A stretch of 64,000 nucleotides of DNA from Xanthostigma xanthostigma. Lineage: Eukaryota > Arthropoda > Insecta > Raphidioptera > Raphidiidae. The notes under the pieces are model-generated. The model saw nothing but the letters and a program-made list of their open reading frames with translations. It searched no databases and was not told where the DNA came from. Position numbers and translations under genes: made by a program. Below are positions 46,499 through 57,044 of the stretch, one piece after another (positions within the stretch are counted from its first letter, which is position 1; each line of letters starts with the position of its first letter). The stretch covers positions 48,557,665 to 48,621,664 of the forward strand of contig OY754468.1 of the NCBI GenBank assembly GCA_963575645.1, given 5' to 3'.

Positions 46499-47131
46499 AA
46501 AAAGCGAGTGTGCTTTAGACCACACGACTGAAGTAAAATTTCTTCCTGCCATAATTATTTTAAAGATATTTATTAAGAATAATGCGTAAATTTGCTCATG
46601 TTAAATTTATAAACGAACAATGATAAGCAGTCGGTTTTTTCTCAAAGTTTATCGAACACAATATAACCTCACTCTTGCACATATCTACAAAAACGAAATA
46701 TTTAAAATATAATTGTTGATTAATTAATAGGCAAAATATTTATATTTATTAACATAATTTATAATACTCTTAAAAGGATTTATTAACTAACCTACATTAT
46801 TCCCGTTACAAAATTCGATGAAATGTATTTTTGATACAAAAAACAGTTGTTTTCATTTTAAACGTCAAATAGTTGTATTAATGCTCCGTCTTTGTCGCAC
46901 TCACTAACTTATATCTCCCTCTCAACTTAATGCTCCGTCGTTGTCGCACTCACTAACATATCTCCCTCTCAATTCCGTTCGCCTCGAACGATCACGCACC
47001 GTCGCGATGATGCACTTCCGTAAACGATTTCGTCAGGCATCGCGATGATGCACTCCAGTAAACGATTTCGTCAGGCATTTACCAGCTTACTCCCGAAGTC
47101 AAGCGTGCCTAAAGAAGTTTTACTTAAAAAA
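46499..47131 (+). mobile_element. repeat B, copy 3
   Basis: GCGAGTGTGCTTTAGACCAC to AGCGTGCCTAAAGAAGTTTT. AATGCTCCGTC-TTGTCGCACTCACTAAC is tandemly doubled (46880 and 46929), as is CGCGATGATGCACT (47011 and 47040). Confidence 0.72.
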
Positions 47132-48164
47132 ACTTCTAGAAGATATTTTTTAAATGATGGTGAAAACCGCATCAAAATACATTGTGTAGTAGTTTAGAAG
47201 AACCAAGCAAACAACCAGACAGACGTGGATAGCTCCTTTGTTTTATAGTATTTAGAGATGTCATAATTCGTACACAATAATTATTTTTACGTTCCAGAAA
47301 CATAAATTACGATTTTACATAGCAGCTGTAGCTTTTCACAAGCTCAAATTACTGAGAAAACGATTTCAAATGATGCAACGTGTATTTATTTTGAAATAGG
47401 ACGCCCATGTGTAGTGTGAACAACAAAGGTATATATAATAATGTAGTAGGTATGTAACAGTATGTTCATAGCAAAGACCGAGATAGCTGGAGTAGGGAAG
47501 GATACCTCATTATCTGTAGTCACGTGTGAATGGGACAGGAACGCGAGGGAGGAATGGGACAAGTCAACTGATAAATGATCACTTGGAAGCGTTGCCAGAT
47601 TTTCAATAACTTAAAAAAGATTGCACATAAGAAAATCTTCAATTTAACTGGACATTGTTTATCGATAATATATTTTTTCACATTTTTTTATCAGATTGGC
47701 CACAATCTATGTACCAATAATCCGAACTAGATAATCGATATTTTATTGAAGGAGTGCGCAAACTAAACAAGTCTCAAAAATCTTAGAAAAATCTTAGGGA
47801 AGAAGAACGGTCTCAAATCTGTCGTAGGTGAGTGAAAAAAGTTTTTGTACCACTTGTGATATTACCGAAGTAAAATTCTTTTACTTCGCTCTTAAAGACT
47901 TGTTACTTACACTGCATTACTACGAGCTGTTACTGTTTTTCTGTAACCATTCTCAATTTTTAAAAGTATATTTAAAAAATCGATTTTTGCATTTTTTCAA
48001 GGCATACTCCTTTAAAAAAATGCGATTTTTTACGAAAACCGAAATCTGTCGGAACTTTTGCAAAATCAGCATGCTTACAAAAAAAAAATACACTGAATCC
48101 AATGATCACAAACAAAACGTCTGAATGAAATTCGAGAAATTAGTGAACAGCTTAAATAAAAAAC
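47132..48164. other. no gene recognised
   Basis: A 98-codon open frame (47828-48124) is Phe/Lys-rich, AT-driven and without domain signal. Confidence 0.4.
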
Positions 48165-48370
48165 GATACAATAAATAAAATTATCGACCAATTTTTCAGA
48201 CAATATATTAACAAAAAATATAAAATTAATACATTAACGTTTCTATCCGGATTTGGATCTTCTTCAGAATTGATCTCAATAATATAAAAATAATTAATAT
48301 TTAAAATCTAATTCGCTTTTTATAGAATCTTTCAAAATTATTTATGATTATCAAATTTAAAAAACGATAC
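48165..48370. mobile_element. Penelope/retrozyme-like element, copy B
   Basis: AATTATCGACCAATTTTTCA to ACATTAACGTTTC. On the minus strand near 48265-48238: CTGAAGA, A, stem GATCC/GGAT, AGAAACGTT. The hammerhead-like core is kept, but stem II is one base pair shorter than in copy A. Confidence 0.6.
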
Positions 48371-48837
48371 CGTCAAAACTGACGCAAACTAAAAAATATT
48401 TGCGACCGTTGTGTGTAATCGCATTTTTTTGACGGAATTCTTTGAAAATATACCATTTCAAGTTTGTGCGAGATTCGAAGACGCTCGACATCAATTCAAC
48501 AGCGGCTTATAGTTAATGTTGCATAACAAACTCGTGTTTGTTTGGAGGAATTACTGCCTCCCACTGTTCACGCAAACAGAGGTACGTTGTCGTTTCTGCG
48601 CTCATTCAAATAACAAGCTCGGCATGACCCGAAGTTTAGGGACACATTTATATTAGTAGTATAGCTGAGAGCATCGAGATATTCATAGTAAGACTACGTA
48701 TAGGAACTAACACAGAGGAACGGAAGCAATGAAGTAGATGTTGCTCTAGCTAGCTCTAGTATACATCGTTTATGCAAACACACTATCGTCTATGTACGTC
48801 TGTACAGCACTGTGCAAAAAAAACTTGACGAGTTCCT
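48371..48837. other. no gene recognised
   Basis: Carries AGACGCTCGACATCAATT (48480), one of five loci with this motif. Confidence 0.4.
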
Positions 48838-49524
48838 TCTCGGTTACGCACATTCATCTTAGATTACCGAGATGAATGTTGTGACCAAACTTCATAGTGA
48901 TCGGCGTTCGTGTTCAAAAGTTTTTGTCGTTAAAAAGCTTATACTTTTTTTAAGTAACAAATTTCTTTTAATATAATAAATATTTAATTGAAAACACTGT
49001 ACGAAAATTATTTTTATATAGGTGGCTATAGTTGTAACAGTTTTCAAATGAGCTATTAATTAGATTTATTTAAATTTAATTAGTCGTTAAAAAATTTAAA
49101 AAGATTGAAATGTAAGCTTTAGAAAAAAGCAATGTAGAAAATAAAAAAAAAACATATTCGCCGACGTGGGGCTTGAACCCTAAACCCTGGCTATAAGAGT
49201 CTTACACTCCACCAACTGAGCTATCCGGGCTTGTACTCTTGACGCGCAAATATTGCAATATTTAGTTAAGGCATTTCACCTGATAATATTTGTCGGGCGG
49301 ACTAATTTTGAGATACATCTTGCAACATTTTTCATTTATGTTCCGCTTCAATTGGTCGTAGCGTAATATTATATAGCCTATAGCCTTCCTCGATAAATGA
49401 GCTATCCAACAAAAAAATTTTTTTTCAATTCGAACCAGTAGTTTCTGAGATTAGCGCGTTCAAACAAACAAACAAACAAACTCTTCAGCTTTATATATTA
49501 ATTAATATAGAATATAGATATAGA
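48838..49524 (-). mobile_element. Helitron, Lep1-like, 3' truncated, with tRNA-Lys(CTT)-like block
   Basis: The minus strand starts A|TCTATATCTATATTC and has AAAGCTGAAGAGTTTGTTTG. The 3' CTAG end is missing. The tRNA-Lys-like block is at 49159-49230. Confidence 0.75.
49159..49230 (-). pseudogene. tRNA-Lys(CTT)-like sequence inside a Helitron
   Basis: GCCCGGATAGCTCAGTTGGT, then AAGACTCTTATAG (CTT anticodon kept), GGTTCAAGCCCCACGTC. It is the closest of the four copies to a true tRNA-Lys, which suggests the source tRNA. Acceptor and T-stem errors make function unlikely. Confidence 0.65.
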
Positions 49525-50354
49525 TTTCCGTTATCCAGTAGTGTAACCAAGGAGATAGTAAGGTGTTTAACGGAAGACTTGACTATGTTCGTAAACTGGG
49601 TTTGTGACATTAACAGTTGTTCTGGAATGTTCCGGCTTCCTGGAGAACTGCATGGTCGCATAACGTTCTGCAAATGATTCTGCAAACACAATACAGGGAC
49701 AACATCTGTGTACACAAGGTATAAAATTACTTATGTTGCATTTTCGCTTTCTAATATTCCTGTGAGTTTAATCAGTATATAAACGCGTTTTTGAAAATAA
49801 TTCTGCATTGAAAAGCATGATGACACTATAAAAGAATCAAAGAATTAAATGGTTTTAGAAAAAAATATATGTTCAAAAAATTCAAAAAATCATTGAGATT
49901 AAAAAATAAAAGTATAAAACACTGCAATCAGCCATGTTGACTAAAGCACCGAATGACGTCACGCCTATGTAAATCAAAGAGAGTACAAACACTTGAAGTA
50001 AATAATCATCATGTCTCTTGATTTTTTGTTGCGATCATTCACTTCTGCATCATTTAATTAGTTGATTTGTTGTTTTTTATAACCCTTATGTCATAGGTTA
50101 TTTTTGAGGTTAGTTACAAACTCGTTAACATATATTCCGTCAACTATAACAAAATACAAGCGGTCGATTATAGGTCACCTTACCCTATAGTGCCGTAACT
50201 ACCTATTTGTACGCACGACTGTTTAATAACAGATTGTTTAATAACCTTATATATAACCGAAACAAAATATATTATAACCACGTGACTACAGCGTACTTAA
50301 CGAAGTAGTAAATAACGTAGCATGTGTGTACCGCTCTCCCGTCTCTTGCAAATT
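49525..50354. other. no gene recognised
   Basis: Nothing recognisable. Confidence 0.4.
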
Positions 50355-50621
50355 AGGCCACTCAAAGAAGCAAAAATAGGGGAAATAATTCGTGTAAAAG
50401 CGATTTTTGGCATAGTTGTAGGGGATGGTGTCTGAAGCAACATACTCAAAGTACTGATGGATGGGGGTGGAGCTAAGGGGTAGGGGGTGGCGTTAAGGTC
50501 CCCTTTTAAAGTTTTTCTTATATATCTCGTAAACGGTGGCTCATAACAAAAAAATTTTTTTACTCAAGCAATCTACATAAAATTCTCTACAAAAAAGGTC
50601 CTGTACACTTTTTCGGTGGGA

Positions 50622-51957
50622 TCAATATTGAATGACCCGTGAAGGAAAGAAGATGGTCAATAATAAAATAAAGATACAGTTCTTTGAGTAGGTATGGCAT
50701 GTATTAAAAAAATTCCAATTATCTTCTAAATCTAACATAATATCATCATCAACATCATCGACGACGGTGTTTTCGATTGGGGCTCCGTTAGTGCATGAGC
50801 TGGAGCATACCCCGCAAACACTGGAGCGGGCAATTCCTGCTTTCCGGCAGCCGCATCGCACCCCACACCCAGTTCTACATCGGCAAAATATGCTGTTGAG
50901 TATGGAGTCAGGTGCCACAGGATCGTTTGTTGTCACCGACTTTAATGCCATCGTCTCTTCTGGCCCAGCCCCATTGAGTAGGTGGTAGGGGCTTGCTGAG
51001 CCATTGTTGTATCTGTAAAAGATGATATAAGATCAACGTAAGTATTTAGCTCAAATATATATTTAATATATATTTGACAACTTCTGTGGTTAATGATACC
51101 TGTAGGTACACTCTCAACGAGTACTGCTTCGAAGCTTCTCTGGTAGGACGAAGAGTGGCCTGATCTGATTTCGGATTCATTGATGCTCTCAAAAAAGCTG
51201 AGTATCGTAATTTATTTAGATTTTGTTCCTGGTTAGACGCTTTGTAAATGGCCAGAAACAGTTTCTCGCCGGCCTGTTCAATACTCTCAGGTGATGTTGA
51301 AGGCTCATTAAAAATGTCTGAGATTTTTTGGGTCAGGTCTGGTTTATCCGTGAACATCTTAGCAATTCCCACTTTGCTCTTTCCATGGATTGCAGTGGTG
51401 GTGTCGCATCCGGAGAAGCTGTGGAGAAGGAGAATTGTCTTGGCAAGTGGAAACTGTTGAAGTTGTCGCACTGAAAACAATTTGGTTTCCACCTTTCCAC
51501 GCCCTGGTTTCATAAAGAACACGTTAATATTTGGTGGAGCCAATCCCATGAGGAGGACTATCAAGTCGACATTTTCCCCAACTATTACAACAGTTGGATG
51601 GATGGCAGCCTTATCCAACCCGCATCTGACAATAGTACCATCAGCATCTCCTGTTGCAACAGTTGTTTCAATCCCTGCTGCTGTCATTTTCTCGGTGAGG
51701 AACTGAATCAGCCTCGTTTTATTTTTTTCGTTGTCGAGGAAATGCTCCTGTTTAACAGTGATGATCGTATTTTCGTTACAGTTAATATCAACCGACGTTT
51801 TAGTCAGACCTCGTCGTTTCTGCTCTGCTCGTTTAGTGCTGTTGACATCACTGTAACCATCAAAAACCACCATACAGTTTGGACCGTAATGTTTCTGGAC
51901 GTAGGTAATGTTTTGATGGCAAATCGTAAAAACGTTGGAGGACGGGTTCCATTTCAT
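50622..51957 (-). pseudogene. FEN1/XPG-like nuclease with C-terminal CXC domain (damaged)
   Basis: Exon 51957-51100 encodes 286 residues: YVQKHYGPNCMVVFDGYSD, TVKQEHFLDNEKNK, ATGDADGTIVRC, VVIVGENVDLIVLLM, FSGCDTTTAIHGKSKVGIAK and PTREASKQYSLRVYLQ. An 87-bp intron (51099-51013, GT-AG) leads to QQWLSKPLPPTQWGWARRDD. A +1 frame change near 50951 then gives ALKSVTTNDPVAPDSILNS and a Cys-rich CRCRTGCGVRCGCRKAG ... CGVC. The acidic clusters line up with FEN1/XPG active sites. The same order occurs in an uncharacterised invertebrate protein family I recall. Against function: the frameshift, the missing N-terminus, a lost Cys in the CXC unit and Asp-to-Asn in GENVD (family GDDTD). Confidence 0.72.
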
Positions 51958-52000
51958 ACTCCACGTGTGCGTCGTGATTGGTTGGCGGTGACCTTGCCGC

Positions 52001-52688
52001 CAGTGAGAGATGATACAAAATACTAGGAACAGTTATTTTGGAACGGTTTCGAACGAGGAACAGATTGGAACAGTTGTCAGTATAATAAAATACCTGTTCC
52101 GGGCTGTTCCAATGCTTCGACTGTTCCGAATAACATAATGGGCGTTCTTCTGCATAAAATAAACATTCTCCGTTCCCGTTGTCAATTATTATTGTACCTA
52201 CTTTGCAAACTGCAACAGTTATGCTCTTCACCTACGCCTAGCGTACATTGTACGTAAAGTCGATTTTAGTATCACACCATCACATTAACATGCGTCGCAA
52301 AGTTTCAGACAAAACTGGACGGCTTATTAATTTGATATTACATACGCGAATAATATTGAACTGTGGTGAAATAATATTATTTGATTTTGTGATAGTATAA
52401 GCATTCTGCAGAACAACTGTTACTTACATTCTGTAAAAGTATATTTTTAATAATTAGGTACCTTAAATTATTAAACTTGAATAATAGAATTAATTCACGA
52501 AAAAATACAAATCATACACATTTCATAATTTGAAATTTTTATAAGTTGCATGTTACTAGCTATTCCGAGAATGTCAAGGTTCCAACGTTGGAACTGTTAA
52601 AAAGTAACAGGTTTTTGGAACTGTTCCGTAAGCGGAACAGGAACGGAACGGAACTGTTATTAAAAAATAACAGTTTGTACCACCTCTG
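52001..52688. mobile_element. MITE nested in the nuclease element
   Basis: CAGTGAGAGATGATACAAAA at the left and (inverted) CAGAGGTGGTACAAACTG at the right. Both are followed by GTTATTTT and GGAAC-rich repeats. It sits just upstream of the nuclease frame and probably removed its 5' part. There is no clear target duplication. Confidence 0.55.
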
Positions 52689-53145
52689 GCGCCAGTCCCT
52701 TGCACCCGACGACGCTACAGAAACGTGCCGTGTGCGCCAGCAGTTTGAACCAATACGTAAAAACACGAGAATTGAGCATAATTAACTTTTCTTCTTTGAT
52801 ATCTCGTTAAATATTAATCCCAGCGAAAAAGTGTACAGGACCTTTTTTGTAGAGAATTTTATGTAGATTGCTTGAGTAAAATTTTTTGTTTTGAGCCACC
52901 GTTTACGAGATAAATAAGAAAAACTTTAAAAGGGGACCTTAACGCCACCCCCCACCCCTTAGCTCCACCCCCATCCATCAGTACTTTGAGTATGTTGCTT
53001 CAGACACCCTCCCCTACAACTATGCCAAAAATCGCTTTTACACGAATTATTTCCCCTATTTGGCAGTTTTTGGTCTTCGTTGATTGAACTAAATGGCCTG
53101 TTTTGATTCTTAATAATCTTGGTCTTTAATAGAAGTTCGTAAGTT

Positions 53146-53272
53146 ATTATTAATAAGAATCGCAGGATTGTGGACAATTAATTGTACTTGAAAAAGTCTA
53201 AATTTATAGACGAAACGTCGTACACTGAATAAAGAACTTTTTGTCCACAATCCTGCGATTCTTATTAATAAT
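53146..53272 (+). mobile_element. retrozyme-like inverted repeat with hammerhead-like core
   Basis: The 32-bp arms 53146-53177 and 53241-53272 (AATAAGAATCGCAGGATTGT) enclose TGTAC, TTGAAAA, A, stem GTCT/AGAC, GAAACGTC, GTACA. Stem I (TGTAC/GTACA) and stem II are perfect, but the core is TTGAAAA instead of CTGANGA. Confidence 0.65.
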
Positions 53273-53635
53273 TGTCGCGATGGACACGATTTCTAATATA
53301 TATTCGTTAGTTATGATTAACCACGGGATAAATTTGATTATTTTGGTATGTTTTTTACCTTGTTAACAAACAATTGAATACTTTCATAAGTTAATAAAAT
53401 AAATTAATTAATTAAAACAACGGTTTTATTTTGCTCCTAATAGAAGAAAATAATTTTGGTGAGATTGTCAACATTTCTAAAAAGAAAATCTAGGCACTCA
53501 TAAAATATTACTGTTCCTGATTTTTTTGAGCGCCCAATGATTTTCTTTTTACAAATGTTGAAAATTATTTTGACCAAAATTATTATCTACTTTTTAAAAC
53601 AAAAAAAAAACATTGTTTAAAAACAAATGTTTAAT
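53273..53635. other. no gene recognised
   Basis: TGGACACGATTTCTAATATA (53281) recurs (TGGACACGATATCTAATATA) at 60181, as flank of the same family. Confidence 0.45.
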
Positions 53636-53735
53636 AAATAAAATTATCGACCAATTTTTCAGACAAAATTGGTCGATAATTTTATTTATTGAAGAGTTCT
53701 AATCAGACGTTAATCAAAGATTTAAAAACAAATGT
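53636..53735. repeat. collapsed inverted ends of the Penelope-like element, copy C
   Basis: AATTATCGACCAATTTTTCA is followed almost at once by AAATTGGTCGATAATTTTAT, so the two inverted ends meet with a TCAGAC junction and no body. GAAGAGTTCTAATCAGACGT follows. Confidence 0.85.
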
Positions 53736-54384
53736 ATATATTTTATTAACTCTGATCTCAGGGCTTCAAAAAACCATCCACTTTAGCAGTGAAAAAATTT
53801 CAAAATAAGCTTTTTTTCTGCATTCATAAAAATATAGCAAAAAAAAAATATAACAAACTTTTGTGTACGCCGCAAGCGATTGGGAAACGGTTTAACACTT
53901 ACGCCATTACACACCCCTTCAAAGTTTACAATTTCAAATTCAAAAAGCAAAACAGTACATGGACAGCCCTCGCGGGAATATGTTTTAAGACTAATAATAT
54001 CCTTTTTTCATAAAAATAGATCACAGTGTAGTTATGCAAATTATTTTAGAATTTATTAAAATTAGTAATGTCCAATATTCACGGAAATACGAACGAAAAA
54101 AGTATTTTTAATAATAAGTTTGTAGAAGTTTTCCCGTTTCAGTTTGGTAAAATCTGCGTTTTAGTAATTTAGTAATGAAACATAATCCCATTCTACACCC
54201 CAGTTGTCTGCGCATAGAGGAAGCAAGTAACCAATTATCGTGTTGAAGTTGGTAATAATAATAATAATAATAATCCCTACAAATGTATGTCGACGACGGT
54301 ACATTTAAGCGCAATGCCTGTGATCAAACACAAAAGAACACTGTTTTATACAGGATGTCACAAAAAATTCACCTTTAAATCATA
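53736..54384. other. no gene; (TAA)n
   Basis: A (TAA)n run at 54251-54274 and a 74-codon AT-driven open frame. Nothing else. Confidence 0.45.
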
Positions 54385-55004
54385 TCTATACTATATCTAT
54401 AATATATAAAGCTAAAGAGTTTGTTTGTTTGTTTTAACGCGCTAATCTCAGGAACTACTGGTTCAAATTGAAAAATTTTTTTTGTTGGATAGCCCATTTA
54501 TCGAGGAAGGCTATAGGCTATATAAAATCAGGCTTCGACCATTAGGAGCGGAACATTAATGACAAAAGTTGCAAAATGTGTCTCAAAAATAAGCTTCTAT
54601 TCAGGTGAAATGCACTAACTAAATATACTCATATTAGCGTTGTAAGAATACAGCGCCGGCTAGCTCAATAAGTAGAGCACACGACTGTCAATATCAGGGT
54701 CGTGGGTTCGAGCCCTATGTTGGACAAATACATTTTTATTTTGTTTTCTATTTTCTACATTGCTTTCTTCTAAGGCTTACATTTATTTTAATTTTATTTA
54801 ATTAATTAAAAAAAAATTATTAGTTAAAAAAAGTATAAATACTGCTTTTTATCGACAAAAACTTTTGAACGGTAACTCCGATCATCATGAAATTTGGACG
54901 CAACATTCATCTCGGTAAACTAAGATGAATGTGTGTAGGCACTCATGTTCCTCCCTTCTCCATTCGTTCTTTCACACCCGGGTGAAACCGGGCGGGACCT
55001 CTAG
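54385..55004 (+). mobile_element. Helitron, Lep1-like, full length with tRNA-Lys-like block
   Basis: A|TCTATACTATATCTATAATA at the start and GGCGGGACCTCTAG|T at the end. The tRNA-Lys-like block is at 54653-54725. Confidence 0.87.
54653..54725 (+). pseudogene. tRNA-Lys-like sequence inside a Helitron
   Basis: GCGCCGGCTAGCTCAATAAG, CACGACTGTCAATATCAGGG, CGTGGGTTCGAGCCC. It has the same GACTGTCAATA anticodon loop as the copy at 17749, so the change was fixed in the Helitron lineage before it spread. Confidence 0.6.
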
Positions 55005-55006
55005 TA

Positions 55007-55235
55007 TTTAAAAATTTACTAGACGAATCATTGTCTATCTACTCTATGTGCGGTGAGTGAAAGCAACAAAGCGTATCGAAAATATATCTATCTATATTCG
55101 TTTAAAGCTATTAGTTCAGAAGCAAATCTGGTAAAATTTGCTCAAAGCTATTAGTTCAGACGCCGGGCCGCAAACTAAATACATTTTGCAGAATTATATT
55201 TATCGCACGCGGGTGAAACCGGGACGGACCGCTAG
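55007..55235 (+). mobile_element. second Helitron tail
   Basis: Ends GGTGAAACCGGGACGGACCG, then CTAG|T, directly downstream of the previous Helitron. AAAGCTATTAGTTCAGA is tandemly repeated (55105 and 55145). Confidence 0.65.
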
Positions 55236-56590
55236 TTCCTAATAAAATAAAAAAACAGGCTTTCACTGACGATTTTGCAAGTTGCAACTTAACAGATTTA
55301 ATGATTCGTTGAAACAAAATGGCAGCTCTAATTTCATCTGGCGTCTGCAGCTTTTCTGTACAAACTACACTATTTGTATGTACGTACTATTTACTAAGTA
55401 CTCTTTACAAATATGTCATATGGTTGACAGAAATAAGTACAGACTTAAAGATAGAGCGAACAGGTGTTACATATGTGTTGAGACAACGCGTTATCAAATA
55501 CCCTAAACATGAATAAAATAACTCCCTAACTACGATAGTAACCTTAACTGTAATGTAGTTTATTCAAATAGTTCATCAATTCATTTGAAAATGTTTAAAC
55601 AGCTTATTCTAAAAAATGTTTTTTTTTTGAGAAATAAAAATGTTGAAATTACAATTCTTTCAATAGCATACCTACGTTATTCTGATTATTATATTTGTAT
55701 GCGTTAGTGTCACAGTAACTTTCGTCTCGCAGTGTTTCGCCTAAATCCCGAGTCAGGATTCAAGGTCAACCGGGAAAGGGTTGATAAAAGTGTAGGTACG
55801 GGTTGCCGAGTAGCCACGTTAGCGTCTGTGTTATTTGTCGACGGGTTATGTAGTAAGTATATAATATGTGGTGAAGTCCTTTAGCTTCACAGACCGAAGT
55901 GAAGCATTAAATGACAGTACACTTCAGCTGGAAGACTAGCGCTGAGTACACAGAAATGCATTCGCCGTTTGAACATCCTTCCGTTCAGCGCCTCAACCGC
56001 GCTCCAAATACATCAAATACTCGTTTTCATGCTAAATGCGCTTTACTAGACTATATTACAAATATTCCAAATGCCATGTAGAAGATAATAAAACGGAATA
56101 AAAAAAGAGTTTATTGTCGAATTGAAATTCACTTCTTATTAGAACAACAGTTTAAAAAATAAAGAAAATAATTTCCATTAAAATCAATGTAGGCGTTGTA
56201 TAAAATCAAAATTTGTAAATGTGAGTTTTTACATACTTGTAAATCGCACTCTTAAACCCCGTTCTCCCACTATATTATTACCGGTTCTTCCACCATATTC
56301 GAGTCGACACGATTTTTTTATTTAAACAAAACAGACATTATTATCACTAGAAAAAAAGATTTAGCATAAAAAATGAGGAATAGAAAGATTCATGAGATAA
56401 AATCTATCAATAAAAATGAAAATAATATAGAAAAATTTATATTTACACAAACTACAAAGAAGTTGACGGAAAACTATTTTATAGCTCTAACAATAATTGA
56501 GTGTATCATATTATAAGCACTAAATTGAGAGAGTAGACTGTACAACTATTTTTCGTTTAATAAGAAAGGATGAATTATTTCGGAGAAGGC
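55236..56590. other. no gene recognised
   Basis: Overlapping 65- and 74-codon open frames (55282-55516) without domain features. Nothing else. Confidence 0.4.
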
Positions 56591-56607
56591 TATAAATGAT
56601 TTCTAAT

Positions 56608-56670
56608 GGTATATGCTGCCGACGTTTCGGAAAATATATTTTCTTCCTCAGGGCTTACATATTATATACC
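56608..56670 (-). ncRNA. hammerhead ribozyme candidate (Penelope/retrozyme type)
   Basis: Minus strand in order: GGTATATAATATGTAAGCC (stem I 5' side), CTGAGGA (core), a stem II hairpin GAAAA-TATA-TTTTC with an A/C mismatch at its base, GAAA, CGTC (minimal stem III and cleavage position), GGCAGCATATACC (stem I 3' side). GCC/GGC and GGTATA/TATACC pair as stem I with an internal loop. The conserved CUGANGA and GAAA boxes are intact. Cleavage is expected after the C of CGTC if it is active. This is a prediction from pairing only. Confidence 0.6.
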
Positions 56671-56699
56671 TATTATTTTTCGTTTGTTATTTGTAAATA

Positions 56700-56880
56700 T
56701 CTTGAAAATATTATTAGTAATCAAATCTTTGATTAACGTCTGATTCCTCTTCAATAAATAAAATTATCGACCAATTTTTCAGACAATATTTTAACAAATT
56801 ATGTGTTTATAATTATTCAATTAATTAACATTTCGATCCGGATTTAGACCTTCTTCGGAATAACAATTAAGCTAAAAAAT
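56700..56880. mobile_element. Penelope/retrozyme-like element, copy D
   Basis: AAATCTTTGATTAACGTCTG, AATTATCGACCAATTTTTCA, then ACATTTCGATCCGGATTTAG. The hammerhead-like core on the minus strand is decayed (CCGAAGA, GAAATG). Confidence 0.65.
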
Positions 56881-57044
56881 AAAAAAAATAAAAATGATTA
56901 GTCAATATTTTTGATGAAACGTAAACAATAAAAAGAAAAGAATTATACCTATGTGTCCGCATTCCCGTTATTCATAATTATTTAAATTAGTAATTAGTTT
57001 AATACTTGACGAGATATCAATTTTTTGAGCTATAAAATCGTTCA

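Larger units (their letters stand above)
50355..53098. mobile_element. 2.7-kb TIR element carrying a nuclease-CXC gene
   Basis: About 255-bp inverted repeats, 50374-50632 and 52807-53061, share GTGTAAAAGCGATTTTTGGC, GGGTGGAGCTAAGGGGTAGG and GGTCCTGTACACTTTTTCG. The similarity extends, with indels, to AGGCCA (left, ~50357) and TGGCCT (right, ~53098). No target duplication is clear. The only coding matter is the minus-strand nuclease/CXC remnant. No known transposase is seen, so it is either non-autonomous or of a type I do not recognise. Confidence 0.75.

Noticed and set aside
51482-52026. Plus-strand open frames of 74 and 142 codons
   Set aside because: They are antisense shadows of the nuclease frame, which alone shows family motifs.
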